This document shows, piece after piece, positions 1 to 9,289 of a DNA stretch of 64,000 nt. Source of the stretch: an uncultured Hyphomonas sp. Its GTDB lineage: Bacteria > Pseudomonadota > Alphaproteobacteria > Caulobacterales > Hyphomonadaceae. The position numbers were made by a program, and so were the translations under genes. The first letter of the stretch is position 1. Each line of letters opens with the position of its first letter. The notes beneath the pieces were generated by a model. It ran no database searches and had not been told where the DNA came from. It saw only the letters and a list, made by a program, of their open reading frames with translations. The stretch is taken from NCBI RefSeq assembly GCF_963678195.1, contig NZ_OY782759.1, forward strand, positions 434,001-498,000, written 5' to 3'.

Positions 1-358
1 GGCGGCGGCCATTGAGCAGCACGAGCGTCCGGCCCGGGCCAAGGCCGCGCAGGTTGATGTTCGACGTGCCTTCAAGGCCGTTGGACGAAAACTGGTTGGT
101 CTGGCCATCGACCCCGGATGACACGCCGAGATTCCGGATCAGTTCCGTGATCGAGGGGTTGCCTTCCAGTTTCAGGTCGCCTGCGGTGAGGACGTCCACG
201 GGCAGGGCGGCATCTTCAGGAGTACCTTGAATAAGCGAGCCGGTCACCGTCACCGTGCTCTGGCGAAGTTCCGAACCGTTTTCCTGGGCGATAGCTGGCA
301 GTGCCAGAAGCAGGGATGCCACTGACGTACCCGCCAGCAGCCTGATTGATTGTCTCAT
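1..358 (-). CDS. TonB-dependent receptor, N-terminal part (cut by window edge)
   Basis: The frame starts at ATG 358 and stays open to base 1, so only about the first 119 residues are present. The start is supported by a strong Shine-Dalgarno CGGAGG a few bases upstream. The protein opens with a signal peptide (MRQSIRLLAG...LPAIAQE). A plug domain follows, with a VTVTGSLI TonB-box-like segment, the PVDVLTAGDL stretch and the plug motif NINLRGLGPGRTLVLLNGRR. These receptors sit in the outer membrane and import ligands with energy from TonB-ExbBD. The substrate cannot be told from the plug. It diverges from a second TonB receptor at 739, so the two may share a control region. Confidence 0.9.
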   Translation of the reverse strand, partial: MRQSIRLLAGTSVASLLLALPAIAQENGSELRQSTVTVTGSLIQGTPEDAALPVDVLTAGDLKLEGNPSITELIRNLGVSSGVDGQTNQFSSNGLEGTSNINLRGLGPGRTLVLLNGRR

Positions 359-738
359 TTGTTTCCTCCGTGTGTGCGAGGCACCGGATCTAGGCGTCCG
401 GATTTGCTCTCACGCCTGGGCAGGATAGGCAGACCGCAGACCTTCCGAACAGGAAAAAATATTGTGCAGTGCAGCAGAAGGGCGGGCCTGTGCGAAATAA
501 TTACCTAACATCAACGTTGTCATTCGTGTATTTGATGTTTGGTGTGCGCAAGGAATGGGCACTCATATGCCCAAATTCCGGGAATTGTGGCTCTATTGTA
601 ACACTTGCCCAAAATATTCAGGTGCGACTGTGAGACTACTGTGAATGCTTCAGGTCTCGTTGTTACCTTGGAAATAGCCCGCGTGAGAACGGGTCTGAAT
701 ATTCTCCCAGATCAACTTGAATTCACAACGAGGAAACC
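359..738. other. Divergent intergenic region between two TonB receptors
   Basis: About 380 bases without a credible gene separate the two receptor start codons. The stretch is clearly more A/T-rich than its surroundings, as expected for divergent promoters. I see a GAATATTC palindrome near 695 and an AAATATTC stretch near 612, but no convincing -35/-10 pair or known operator. The short frame at 605-790 is rejected because it overlaps the start of the second receptor. Confidence 0.5.
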
Positions 739-3066
739 ATGGCGCTCAAGCACAGCTTGCTTGCGACCGCTTCTGCGGTCTTTTTTCTGACGTCTGCAGC
801 CCACGCTCAGGAAACCACAACCAAACGCGAATCCGCGATCGACAAGGTGCTCGGCACCGTCACAGTTACGGCAACCAAGAAGGCCAATGTCGAGAACGTC
901 CAGGACGTTCCGGTCGCCGTTACGGCCTTCAACTCCGACACGCTGGACGCGCTGAACGTGCGCGACCTCGGATCGCTCAGCTACTCGACCCCGAACGTGA
1001 ACCTGACGGATGTCGGCACCTCGCGTGGCGTGGCAAACTTCTCCATCCGCGGTCTCGGCATCAACTCGTCGATCCCGTCCATTGACCCGACTGTGGGCGT
1101 GTTCGTGGATGGCGTTTATCTCGGCACAAACGCCGGCGTCGTGCTTGACCTGTTCGACCTGGACAGCGTTGAAATTCTGCGCGGTCCGCAAGGCATCCTG
1201 TTCGGCCGTAATACGACCGGCGGCGCCGTGCTGATCAACACCGGCAACCCGACCGACGAGTTCCACTGGAAAGCCCGCGCAAGTGTCGAGACCCCGATCG
1301 ACGATGATCGCGGCGGCCCGAACTCCACCGTGCAGGCCACCGTGTCCGGCCCGCTGGTCGAAGGCAAGCTGAACGGCAAGCTCGGCGTCTACTACAATTT
1401 CGACGACGGTTACTTCAAGAACCTCTACAATGGCGACAATCAGGGTGAGGCACAGACATCCATCGTCCGCGGCGCCCTTGAGTGGATGCCGACTGACGAC
1501 ATCACCGTCCTTGGTAAGGTCGAGCGCTTCGATACGCGCGGCGATGGCCCTGCCGGCCAGAACCGCGGCCTTTTCGACCGCGACTCGTTCGACTTCTCGA
1601 TCAACAATCCGGGCCTGCAGGACAGCAATGCCACCTTCGCCACACTGCGGACCGACATCGATGTGGACTTCGGCAATGGCCGTATTACCAACATCATCGG
1701 CTATCGTGATGTCGAGGGGAAGACCTCCGGTGATATCGATTCGACCCCGCTGACCCTGTTCCACTCCAGGACGGAGTCGACACAGGAGCAGTTCTCCGAA
1801 GAGCTTCGCTATGCCGGCACCTTCGGCAAGGCTGAAGTGACGGTCGGCGGCTTCTACTTCACGCAGGACGTTCGCTACACCGAGATCCGTTCTCTGCCGA
1901 CGCTCAGTGCTGCGACCTTCTATGGCGGTGGTCGCCAGGACCACAATGTCTACGGGCTCTTCGGCCAGGTGGACTATGCCGTGACCGATCGCCTGACGGC
2001 CATTGTCGGCCTTCGTTACGGCTATGAAGAGAAAGATGCGGACATCACTTATATCCGTCCGCGTCCGGCCTGCTCTGTTGTGGATGCAACCTGTCCGACG
2101 ACCGGCACCAACCCATACGTCCCGGGTGAGCCGAACGGCTTCTCCAACAAGGATGACTGGAGCAACTGGTCGCCGAAGATCGGCTTCAAGTATGAGCTGG
2201 ACGATACCTCCCAGATCTATGCCCACTACACGAACGGTGTGCGCTCGGGCGGCTACAACTTCCGCATCACCGACCCGGCACTCTTCCTGTCGATCTTCCC
2301 GAATCCGAACCTGAATGCGGCGACCGGCGAAGAGAACGTCGACAGCTATGAAATCGGCTTCAAGCATCAGACCGAAGATGGCCGTGGCCAGTTCAACGCG
2401 GCTGTGTTCTACAACGACATCTCCGACATGCAGCGTGAGCTGAACCTGCCGTCGCCGTCCTCCGGTGTGTCTCAGGTCATCCTGAACACGGCAGATGCCG
2501 AGATCCTCGGTTTCGAAGCGGAAGGCCGCTATGCGGTGCTCGACAACCTGCTGCTGACCGCCAATGTCGGCGTGATCGATGCTGACTACACCGACGTGTG
2601 GTACGACATCTCCAGCGATGGTCTGATCAATGGCCGTGACCTGGCTCTCGACCTGCCGCGTGTGCCGGAATCCACTTATGGCGTTGGCTTCATTTACGAC
2701 CACGACCTGGGTGACAAAGGGACGCTTGTTGCGCGCGCCAATTATCAGCACCGCGACAAGAACGCCTTCACCGACAACAATTGGGGCTGGATGAACGAGG
2801 CCGACATGGTCGATGCCAACCTGACCTGGAACACGCCTTATGAAGGCCTGTCCGTGGCCCTGTTCGGCAAGAACCTGCTCGACGAAGTCACCGCTGGTAA
2901 CGACACGCAGCTGCCGTTCGGCGGCAGTGTCTCGCCGCTGGTGCCGGGCAGCGAAAACCTGTCGACCGGCACGAACACGCCGTATGCTTACTACCCGGGC
3001 GCTGGGACATTGTCGCCGTTGATCCCGGGCCGCCGCATCGGCTTCGAAATCACCATGAAGCGCTAG
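739..3066 (+). CDS. TonB-dependent outer-membrane receptor
   Basis: This 775-residue protein has a signal peptide (MALKHSLLATASAVFFLTSAAHA), then a TonB-box-like VTVTATKK segment and a plug with FSIRGLGINS, VFVDGVYLG and the motif VEILRGPQGILFGRNTTGGA. A long barrel follows, ending in the aromatic-terminated strand RIGFEITMKR. The length is typical of the catecholate/sterol-type receptors abundant in Caulobacterales and Hyphomonadaceae. It should import a large nutrient (siderophore, vitamin or glycan-derived) through the outer membrane using TonB energy. The start is supported by GAGGAAACC just upstream. No dedicated inner-membrane transporter lies next to it, so the ligand is unknown. A strong terminator follows directly. 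Confidence 0.93.
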   Translation: MALKHSLLATASAVFFLTSAAHAQETTTKRESAIDKVLGTVTVTATKKANVENVQDVPVAVTAFNSDTLDALNVRDLGSLSYSTPNVNLTDVGTSRGVANFSIRGLGINSSIPSIDPTVGVFVDGVYLGTNAGVVLDLFDLDSVEILRGPQGILFGRNTTGGAVLINTGNPTDEFHWKARASVETPIDDDRGGPNSTVQATVSGPLVEGKLNGKLGVYYNFDDGYFKNLYNGDNQGEAQTSIVRGALEWMPTDDITVLGKVERFDTRGDGPAGQNRGLFDRDSFDFSINNPGLQDSNATFATLRTDIDVDFGNGRITNIIGYRDVEGKTSGDIDSTPLTLFHSRTESTQEQFSEELRYAGTFGKAEVTVGGFYFTQDVRYTEIRSLPTLSAATFYGGGRQDHNVYGLFGQVDYAVTDRLTAIVGLRYGYEEKDADITYIRPRPACSVVDATCPTTGTNPYVPGEPNGFSNKDDWSNWSPKIGFKYELDDTSQIYAHYTNGVRSGGYNFRITDPALFLSIFPNPNLNAATGEENVDSYEIGFKHQTEDGRGQFNAAVFYNDISDMQRELNLPSPSSGVSQVILNTADAEILGFEAEGRYAVLDNLLLTANVGVIDADYTDVWYDISSDGLINGRDLALDLPRVPESTYGVGFIYDHDLGDKGTLVARANYQHRDKNAFTDNNWGWMNEADMVDANLTWNTPYEGLSVALFGKNLLDEVTAGNDTQLPFGGSVSPLVPGSENLSTGTNTPYAYYPGAGTLSPLIPGRRIGFEITMKR

Positions 3067-3088
3067 GCTTCCTGGGCCAACTCTATGA

Positions 3089-3124
3089 GAGGGGCGGACA
3101 GCAATGTCCGCCCCTTTTGCTTTT
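3089..3124 (+). terminator. Intrinsic terminator after the TonB receptor
   Basis: A perfect 10-bp stem (GGGGCGGACA at 3091-3100 with TGTCCGCCCC at 3105-3114), GCAA loop, is followed by TTTTGCTTTT. It lies 25 bases after the receptor stop and before selO, so the two are separate transcription units. Confidence 0.9.
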
Positions 3125-3185
3125 CGGCGCAACACCATTTCGTGTGCGCCCTTGCGGGCGGGGCAGGTGGATGCTGAGAGAGGGT

Positions 3186-4589
3186 ATGACCGACACGCCC
3201 CCGATTCTCGCCCTCGCCGACTTCATTGCCGACCCTGTCGAGCCGGCGGATTTTCCGCAGCATAAAGTCCGGTTCTGGAATGACCGCTGGGCCGGGGAGG
3301 TAGGCCTTGGCGACATGGATAAGGGCGGGCAGATCGCACATTTCGGGCGGTTCGAGCCCTTGCCGGATAACCTGCCGCAGCCGCTGGCGCTCCGGTATCA
3401 CGGGCACCAGTTCGGCGTGTACAATCCGCAGCTGGGGGACGGGCGCGGTTTCCTGTTTGCGCAGCTGCGTGACCGCGAAGGCCGGCTTCTGGACCTTGGC
3501 ACCAAGGGCTCCGGCCAGACGCCGTGGAGCCGGCAGGGTGACGGACGTCTCACCCTGAAGGGCGGGGTGCGGGAAGTGCTCGCTTCATCCTATCTGGAGG
3601 CGCTGGGCGTCAACACGTCGAAATCCTTCGCGCTGATCGAGACGGGCGAACAGCTCGCCCGCAATGACGAACCCTCTCCAACCCGGTCGGCGGTGCTGAC
3701 GCGCCTGTCGCACAGTCATATTCGCTTCGGCAGTTTCCAGCGGCTGGCCTATCTGGAACAGGGCGCTGAGATGGCCCGGCTGGTCGATTACTGCGTGGAC
3801 CAGTTTCATCCGCAGGCCGCCGATTCGGACCTCGCCTGCCGGGCCTGCAATCTGCTCGAAAGCATTGCTGTCGCGACGGGCAGGATGATCGGTCAGTGGA
3901 TGGCGGCCGGGTTCGTACATGGCGTGATGAACACGGACAATTTCAACATCACCGGCGAAACCTTCGATTTCGGCCCGTGGCGGTTTCTGCCGGTTTCGGA
4001 CCCGAACTTTACGGCGGCCTATTTCGATGAGCAGGGACTCTACCGGTTCGGTCGCCAGCCAGTGCAAGGCGGCTGGGCACTGCAACAGCTCGCCTCGGCT
4101 TTGCTGACAACGGGCGCCGATGCGGACGATCTCGCCAAGGCGCTGGCGCCGTACCAGTTGGCCTATCGGGACAGTTTCGTGGCGCACACGCATGGCCTCC
4201 TGGGCATCGCGCCGACAGGGGAGGCGGAGGACGATGTCGGCTTCCTCCAGGCCTTCTATGCGTGGATGACGGAAAGCGAAGCGGTCTGGCCGCAGGTCTT
4301 CCATGACTGGTTCGGCGGGGCGGCAAGTGAGGCCCGCGCCGCGGCCTCTCCGCAGGCGGCGCTTTATGCGGCAGAGGCTTTCGCGCCGGTGAAAGCGCAG
4401 ATCCTTGCGCGCGATCCGGTCCGGCCTGAGCGGCTGTCGCATGCCATCTTCCAGCGACCGGCACCGCCATCACTGCTGATCGATGAGGTCGAAGCGCTCT
4501 GGGCGCCGATTGCGGAAGAGGATGACTGGTCGGCCTTGAGTCAAAGGCTGGCGGATATCGAAGCCCTGCGCATCGCACGCTGGGGCTGA
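3186..4589 (+). CDS. selO: SelO family protein adenylyltransferase
   Basis: SelO is a pseudokinase-fold enzyme that transfers AMP from ATP to Ser/Thr/Tyr of target proteins. The 467-residue product matches the family over its whole length. It has RYHGHQFGVYNPQLGDGRG near the N-terminus, the nucleotide-binding stretch GTKGSGQTPWSRQGDGR followed by GGVREVLASSYLEALG, and the metal-binding HGVMNTDNFNITG then FDFGPWRF. I chose ATG 3186, which has GAGAGAGGG just upstream. A longer frame reaches back to 3117 but would begin inside the preceding terminator, and ATG 3171 is a second option. The C-terminus lacks the Cys/Sec ending of some homologues. It converges on the desaturase with one base between stop codons. 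Confidence 0.93.
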   Translation: MTDTPPILALADFIADPVEPADFPQHKVRFWNDRWAGEVGLGDMDKGGQIAHFGRFEPLPDNLPQPLALRYHGHQFGVYNPQLGDGRGFLFAQLRDREGRLLDLGTKGSGQTPWSRQGDGRLTLKGGVREVLASSYLEALGVNTSKSFALIETGEQLARNDEPSPTRSAVLTRLSHSHIRFGSFQRLAYLEQGAEMARLVDYCVDQFHPQAADSDLACRACNLLESIAVATGRMIGQWMAAGFVHGVMNTDNFNITGETFDFGPWRFLPVSDPNFTAAYFDEQGLYRFGRQPVQGGWALQQLASALLTTGADADDLAKALAPYQLAYRDSFVAHTHGLLGIAPTGEAEDDVGFLQAFYAWMTESEAVWPQVFHDWFGGAASEARAAASPQAALYAAEAFAPVKAQILARDPVRPERLSHAIFQRPAPPSLLIDEVEALWAPIAEEDDWSALSQRLADIEALRIARWG

Positions 4590-4590
4590 T

Positions 4591-5688
4591 TTATTCCGCG
4601 GGCACTTCCTTGCGGTCGGTCTCATCTGGTCCGGAATAGTTCTGCGCGAACGGGTAAGCCGACTTCCACACTTCCTTGCCGTTCTCGTGTTCCACAAAAT
4701 GGCAGCCGATCAGCGTCCGGACAAAATCCGCCAGCACGAACCGGTCTGACTTCATGTACCAGTCGCCCAGCACGGGCCGCGCTGCCTCGGTCGCCTCCCG
4801 CAGGCGATAGTGCGGGATGGTCGGGAAGATGTGGTGGATGACGTGCAGGTTGCCGATATTGTGGGTCAGCCAGTTGAAGGGGCCGTAATTGCGGTCGACC
4901 GTCGCGAGCGCGCCTTTCAGGCCGGACCAGTCATCGGAATCATACACCGGCACTTCCGGCGCGACATGCTGCATATAGGTGACGAAGGTCAGCCAGGCGG
5001 CATAGATGAAATAGGGCGCCACGATATATTTCAGCGCGAAGACCCAGCCGAACTTCATCCCCAGGAAGACATAGAGCGCGAGGAAGGCGAGGTTCACGCC
5101 GAGGCTGGCATACCAGGACCATTTCACATGGGAGGCGTAGAGGTCGCTGACGGGCAGGTAGTGGCTGCCATGAACAGGGTCATAAGTCGTGAGGTTCCGG
5201 AAGCCGAGCTTGTACATCGGCCAGCCGAACAGCACGAAAATGCCGGAGCGGAACAGGACCTTGCGGCTGAACCAGTCCTGTTCGGCGCGGCAGGCGCGGA
5301 AGACTTCCTCTTCCTGCAGGTGCCCGGTCTTCATGTGGTGCATCGCATGGCTGCGCTGCCAGCCGCGATAGGGGACGAGGATCGGTCCGTGCGTTGCCAG
5401 GCCTACCAGCGTGTTGATCAGGCGCGAGCGGGAAAAGGCGCCATGCCCGGCGTCATGCCCGATCACGAAGATCGACCAGAACAAGGTGCCCAGCAGGAAG
5501 ATCGGCGGCACTTCGAAATACCAGGCGGTCGTGCGCGACAGCGCCCAGTAGCAGAGGGCGATCAGGGCGACGTCGAAGACAAGATAGGTGAAGGACCGCG
5601 CCGTATTCGGCCGGAAGCAGCGATCCGGGATCGCGTTTTTCAGGTCCTGTCGGGTAAAGGCCGGGTCCAAGGTGAAATCTCCATCCAT
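4591..5688 (-). CDS. Membrane fatty-acid desaturase (delta-12/omega-6 type)
   Basis: Predicted integral-membrane di-iron desaturase that puts double bonds into acyl chains of membrane lipids. It shows three histidine boxes: HDAGHGAF, then RSHAMHH, then NLHVIHHIFPTIPHYRL, in the order and spacing of the FAD2/DesA-like family. Hydrophobic segments lie before box 1 and between boxes 2 and 3. I take ATG 5688 (MDGDFTLDPAF), giving 365 residues. The frame is open back to 5805, but that part overlaps the divergent CoA-transferase start and does not resemble a desaturase N-terminus. No strong ribosome site is visible at 5688, so the start is the weakest part of the call. Confidence 0.88.
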   Translation of the reverse strand: MDGDFTLDPAFTRQDLKNAIPDRCFRPNTARSFTYLVFDVALIALCYWALSRTTAWYFEVPPIFLLGTLFWSIFVIGHDAGHGAFSRSRLINTLVGLATHGPILVPYRGWQRSHAMHHMKTGHLQEEEVFRACRAEQDWFSRKVLFRSGIFVLFGWPMYKLGFRNLTTYDPVHGSHYLPVSDLYASHVKWSWYASLGVNLAFLALYVFLGMKFGWVFALKYIVAPYFIYAAWLTFVTYMQHVAPEVPVYDSDDWSGLKGALATVDRNYGPFNWLTHNIGNLHVIHHIFPTIPHYRLREATEAARPVLGDWYMKSDRFVLADFVRTLIGCHFVEHENGKEVWKSAYPFAQNYSGPDETDRKEVPAE

Positions 5689-5786
5689 CCGCGCAAGAAG
5701 ATACGCGTTTGCTTGACAGGAGATAAAGAGACCTTCCATCCCGGATGTGTAGAAGAGACAGACTTCGAGTGAAGCAAAGGTGAGAA

Positions 5787-6959
5787 ATGAGCGTTGAGAA
5801 GGCATCCGGCCCGCTGGCTGGCCTGAAAGTTGTCGACATGAGTTCGGTGGTCCTCGGGCCCTTTGCGACCCTGATCTTCGGGGATCTCGGCGCCGACGTG
5901 GTCAAGGTGGAGAGCGGTCAGGCGGGCAAGGGCGGCGACATGATGCGCTATGCCGGCAAATCCCCGACCGGGGATCTCGGCCCGCTGTTCATGGCGCTCA
6001 ACCGCAACAAGGCCTCGGTCCAGCTGGATGCGAAGACAGAGGCAGGCAAGGCGGCGCTGACGGCGCTGCTCAAGGATGCCGATGTCTTCTTCCACAATGT
6101 CCGCATGGCCGGCATGGGGCGCCTCGGCTTTGGCTATGAGGATGTGAAGGCGATCAAGCCGGACATCATCTACGTCCATTGCGCCGGCTTTGGCGAAGGC
6201 GGGCCGTATGAAAAGCGCCAGGCCTATGACGATCTGATCCAGGGCGCCTCAGGCTTTGCGGCGCTGAATGCCATGCGCTCTGGCGGGGCGCCGGAATATG
6301 CGCCCTCGCTGGTGGCGGACAAGACGGTCGGCCTGTTTGCCACCTATGCGACGCTGGCGGCATTGTATCACCGCGAGAAGACAGGGCAGGGGCAATTCGT
6401 GCAGGTGCCGATGCTGGAGGCTTTCACCTTCTTCAACATGGTCGAGAATCTCTATGGCGAGACCTTCGTGCCGCCGTCCTACGGTATGGCCTATACGCGC
6501 TCGATCAATCCCAATCGCAAACCCTACCCGACCAGGGACGGCTATATCGGACTCGTGCCTTACTCCGACGCGCAATGGGCTGAGTTCTTCGAGATCGGCG
6601 GCATGCCCGGCGTGTTCGAGGATCCGCGATTCGCGACCTATCAGGCCCGCACGGAGAATATCACCGAGCTGTACGCCCTGATCGAACAGGTCGCAGCGAC
6701 GAAGACGACGGATGAATGGCTGGATCTGCTGGACGCCGCCAACATTCCGGCGATGCGTTACAACAAGCTGGAAGATGTGCTGGAGGATCCGCACATGAAA
6801 GCGGTCGACTTCTTCGCCCAGCGCACCCATCCCGACGCCGGCACCTATCGCAGCATGCGCCATCCGGTGCGGTTCTCCGAGACGCCGGCCTTGGTGCGCA
6901 CAGAGCCGCGGCGTCTGGGTGAGGACACGGAGACTGTGCTGCAGAGCCTTGGGCTTTAG
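5787..6959 (+). CDS. Class III CoA-transferase (CaiB/BaiF/Frc family)
   Basis: This 390-residue enzyme moves CoA between carboxylic acids through enzyme-bound anhydride and thioester intermediates. The N-terminal LKVVDMSSVVLGPFATLIFGD and DLGADVVKVE and the central HREKTGQGQFVQVPMLEA are family hallmarks. D178 in LVADKTVG aligns with the catalytic aspartate of formyl-CoA transferase (D169). The length is normal. The start has AAGGTGAGA upstream. Substrate cannot be predicted: members act on formyl-CoA, carnitine, bile acids, mesaconate and others. It is divergent from the desaturase and convergent with the EamA transporter. Confidence 0.92.
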   Translation: MSVEKASGPLAGLKVVDMSSVVLGPFATLIFGDLGADVVKVESGQAGKGGDMMRYAGKSPTGDLGPLFMALNRNKASVQLDAKTEAGKAALTALLKDADVFFHNVRMAGMGRLGFGYEDVKAIKPDIIYVHCAGFGEGGPYEKRQAYDDLIQGASGFAALNAMRSGGAPEYAPSLVADKTVGLFATYATLAALYHREKTGQGQFVQVPMLEAFTFFNMVENLYGETFVPPSYGMAYTRSINPNRKPYPTRDGYIGLVPYSDAQWAEFFEIGGMPGVFEDPRFATYQARTENITELYALIEQVAATKTTDEWLDLLDAANIPAMRYNKLEDVLEDPHMKAVDFFAQRTHPDAGTYRSMRHPVRFSETPALVRTEPRRLGEDTETVLQSLGL

Positions 6960-6968
6960 GTTCGGGCT

Positions 6969-7904
6969 CTAAGCGGTCTTGTCGCCGCCGCCTTGGCGGG
7001 CCAGCCAGACGCCGGACAGGATCAGCGCGAAGGCGATCATGGCGTGCCATGTCTGCGTTTCGCGGAACAGGACGAACCCCAGCACGGCGGCCATCACCGG
7101 GATCGAATAGCCGGTCAGCGACAGGAAGGTCGCCGAGGTCCGCGCGATCAGCAGCATGTAGAGCGCTTGCGCAATGGCGGACGGGACGATGCCGAGGCCG
7201 ACGACACCGGCCCAGTGCGTCCAGTCGGCGTGGACCGTGGCCGGGTCCACCATCAGCGCAAACGGCCAGGTCACGACCGCTGCGACAGTCACGAAGCCGG
7301 TGGCAAAGCTGATCGACGGCATCGGCGGCGCGCCGCGGGCCAGCAGGCTGGACAAGGCGTAGAACATGGTCGCCCCGATGAGCATGAATTGTGCAATCGT
7401 GCTGGCTGAATCGAGGCTTTGCAGGGCGTCCGGCCCGAACAGGATGGCGACCCCGGCAAACCCCGTGATGACGCCCAGTGCCGAACCGAGGGTCAGGCGC
7501 TCGTCCCGGAACATGAAATGGGCGCCGATAGCCACGAACAGAGGTACAGCGGCCGTGTAGAGCGCCGCGAGGCTGGAATTGACGGTCTTCTGTGCTGTGG
7601 TGATCAAAAAGAAAGGAAACGTCGAACTGGTCAGGCCCATCAGGAGGATGATCCGCCACCGTGAGACGTCAGTCAGGGGCGGCAGGCGCCGGCCCATCGC
7701 CAGCATGATGATCCAGAGCACCGCAGCGCCGATGGTCAGCCGCCCGGCCAGCACCCAGGTGGCCGGCAGGCCGGCCTCCGGGTTTCCCTTGTCCACCGCG
7801 ATCCGCGTCAGCTGATAGGCGCCGGCCCACATCAGGCTGAGCAGGGCAAACAGCGCCCAGTCGCTGGCCGTCCGTTTGCCGCTCTGACCTACCTGCTGTG
7901 TCAT
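6969..7904 (-). CDS. EamA/DMT-family drug-metabolite transporter
   Basis: A 311-residue inner-membrane protein with about ten hydrophobic segments in two EamA halves. The first begins DWALFALLSLMWAGAYQLTRIAV and the second near TIAQFMLIGATMFYALSSLLAR. DMT exporters move small metabolites, but specificity cannot be read from sequence. ATG 7904 (MTQQVGQSG) is preferred over the upstream extension to 8012 because GGAGGA lies upstream and the first membrane span then starts near residue 15. It is divergent from gap. The shared intergenic holds two direct TTGCAC repeats 11 bases apart (7983 and 7994). Confidence 0.9.
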   Translation of the reverse strand: MTQQVGQSGKRTASDWALFALLSLMWAGAYQLTRIAVDKGNPEAGLPATWVLAGRLTIGAAVLWIIMLAMGRRLPPLTDVSRWRIILLMGLTSSTFPFFLITTAQKTVNSSLAALYTAAVPLFVAIGAHFMFRDERLTLGSALGVITGFAGVAILFGPDALQSLDSASTIAQFMLIGATMFYALSSLLARGAPPMPSISFATGFVTVAAVVTWPFALMVDPATVHADWTHWAGVVGLGIVPSAIAQALYMLLIARTSATFLSLTGYSIPVMAAVLGFVLFRETQTWHAMIAFALILSGVWLARQGGGDKTA

Positions 7905-8154
7905 GGAAAGCGGGTCCTCCAACCGGGAAGGGGCCCCGGCTGGCCCGGATAGGCGGGCAGGGCGGCGAAGTCCACGCAAATATTGCACGAAACTTGCACA
8001 CGGGGACGGCACAATTGCCCTTGCTCACCGTGAGCCCCGTTCACAGAAGCGTTGGCGGCGCCCTGCCGCATCGTCTTCGGGTGGACGATTTGCCCGCGGC
8101 GTCGTAAAGGGCGCCCAAAGTTTCCGGTTTTCATCCCTCAAGAGGAGAATCTCT

Positions 8155-9162
8155 ATGACCGTTCGCGTTGCAATCAATGGTTTTGGCCGTATTGGCCGCC
8201 TGGTCCTGCGCTCCATCATCGAAAACGACCGCAAGGACATCGAAGTTGCCGCGATCAACGACCTTGGCCCGGTCGCGACCAATGCGCACCTGCTGCGTTT
8301 CGACTCCGTGCATGGCCGTTTCCCGGCTGACGTCCAGGTCGATGGCGACAAGATCGTCATCAATGGCAAGCCGATCCTGTGCACCGCCATCCGCGACCCG
8401 AAAGACCTGCCGCACCGCGAGCTGGACATCGACATCGCGATGGAATGTACCGGCATCTTCGCCGACAAGGAAAAGGCCTCGGCCCACCTCGAAGCCGGCG
8501 CCAAGCGCGTTCTGGTCTCTGCCCCGGCCACCAATGCTGACAAGACCATCGTCTTCGGTGTGAACCACGACCTGCTGACCAAGGACGACCTCGTCGTCTC
8601 CAACGCCTCGTGCACCACGAACTGCCTCTCGCCGGTCGCCAAGGTCCTGCATGACCTGGTCGGCATCGAGAAGGGCATGATGACGACGATCCACTCCTAT
8701 ACGAACGACCAGCCGTCGCTCGACCAGATGCACAAGGACCTCTATCGCGGCCGCGCGGCTGCCGTGTCGATGATCCCGACCTCCACCGGCGCCGCCAAGG
8801 CTGTGGGCCTCGTCCTGCCGGAACTGAACGGCAAGCTGGACGGTATCTCGGTCCGCGTGCCGACGCCGAACGTCTCGGTTGTCGACCTGAAATTCGTCGC
8901 CAAGAAGAAGACGACCCCGGAAGAGATCAACGCGGCCATCAAGGCGGCTGCTGACGGCCCGATGAAAGGCGTCCTTGGCTATACCGACCAGCCGAACGTC
9001 TCGATCGACTTCGTGCATGACCCGCACTCCTCGATCTTCCACCTCGACCAGACCAAAGTCATGGACGGCAATTTCTGTTCGATCCTGACCTGGTATGACA
9101 ATGAGTGGGGCTTCTCGACCCGTATGGCGGACACTGCGCTCGCCATGGCGAAGCTGATCTGA
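8155..9162 (+). CDS. gap: Type I glyceraldehyde-3-phosphate dehydrogenase
   Basis: GAPDH oxidises and phosphorylates glyceraldehyde-3-phosphate to 1,3-bisphosphoglycerate with NAD. The 335-residue product has the Rossmann start VAINGFGRIGR and the catalytic motif SNASCTTNCLSP with C153. It ends with WYDNEWGFSTRM. D36 in INDLG indicates NAD rather than NADP preference. ATG 8155 is preceded by AGAGGAGAAT. A longer frame from 7903 is only upstream read-through. It begins the cluster gap-methyltransferase-pgk-aldolase. Confidence 0.97.
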   Translation: MTVRVAINGFGRIGRLVLRSIIENDRKDIEVAAINDLGPVATNAHLLRFDSVHGRFPADVQVDGDKIVINGKPILCTAIRDPKDLPHRELDIDIAMECTGIFADKEKASAHLEAGAKRVLVSAPATNADKTIVFGVNHDLLTKDDLVVSNASCTTNCLSPVAKVLHDLVGIEKGMMTTIHSYTNDQPSLDQMHKDLYRGRAAAVSMIPTSTGAAKAVGLVLPELNGKLDGISVRVPTPNVSVVDLKFVAKKKTTPEEINAAIKAAADGPMKGVLGYTDQPNVSIDFVHDPHSSIFHLDQTKVMDGNFCSILTWYDNEWGFSTRMADTALAMAKLI

Positions 9163-9185
9163 AGACGCTGAACCGACCGATGTAA

Positions 9186-9214
9186 CCGGATTGCAGCCTG
9201 AGGCTGCGATCCGG
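9186..9214 (+). terminator. Stable hairpin after gap, no U-tract
   Basis: A 13-bp stem with one G-U pair (CCGGATTGCAGCC, loop TGA, GGCTGCGATCCGG) lies 23 bases after the gap stop. No T-run follows. It may be a weak or Rho-assisted terminator, or a 3' stabiliser that lets gap transcript exceed pgk transcript. Confidence 0.5.
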
Positions 9215-9289
9215 TGATCGGGGCCTATATGAGGCATATGATCTGTTCGCCCGGTCGAGCCAAAAGGATCGGGTCAAGGAGTTTGCCAT

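Noticed and set aside
605-790. 61-residue plus-strand frame before the TonB receptor
   Set aside because: It overlaps the receptor signal peptide in another frame and has no ribosome site.
712-3138. 808-residue minus-strand open frame
   Set aside because: It is antisense to the complete TonB receptor at 739-3066 and has no family features. Long antisense frames are common in GC-rich DNA.
7983-7999. Direct TTGCAC repeats upstream of gap as a known regulator site
   Set aside because: Two hexamers 11 bases apart are suggestive, but no known consensus matches; only noted in the EamA entry.
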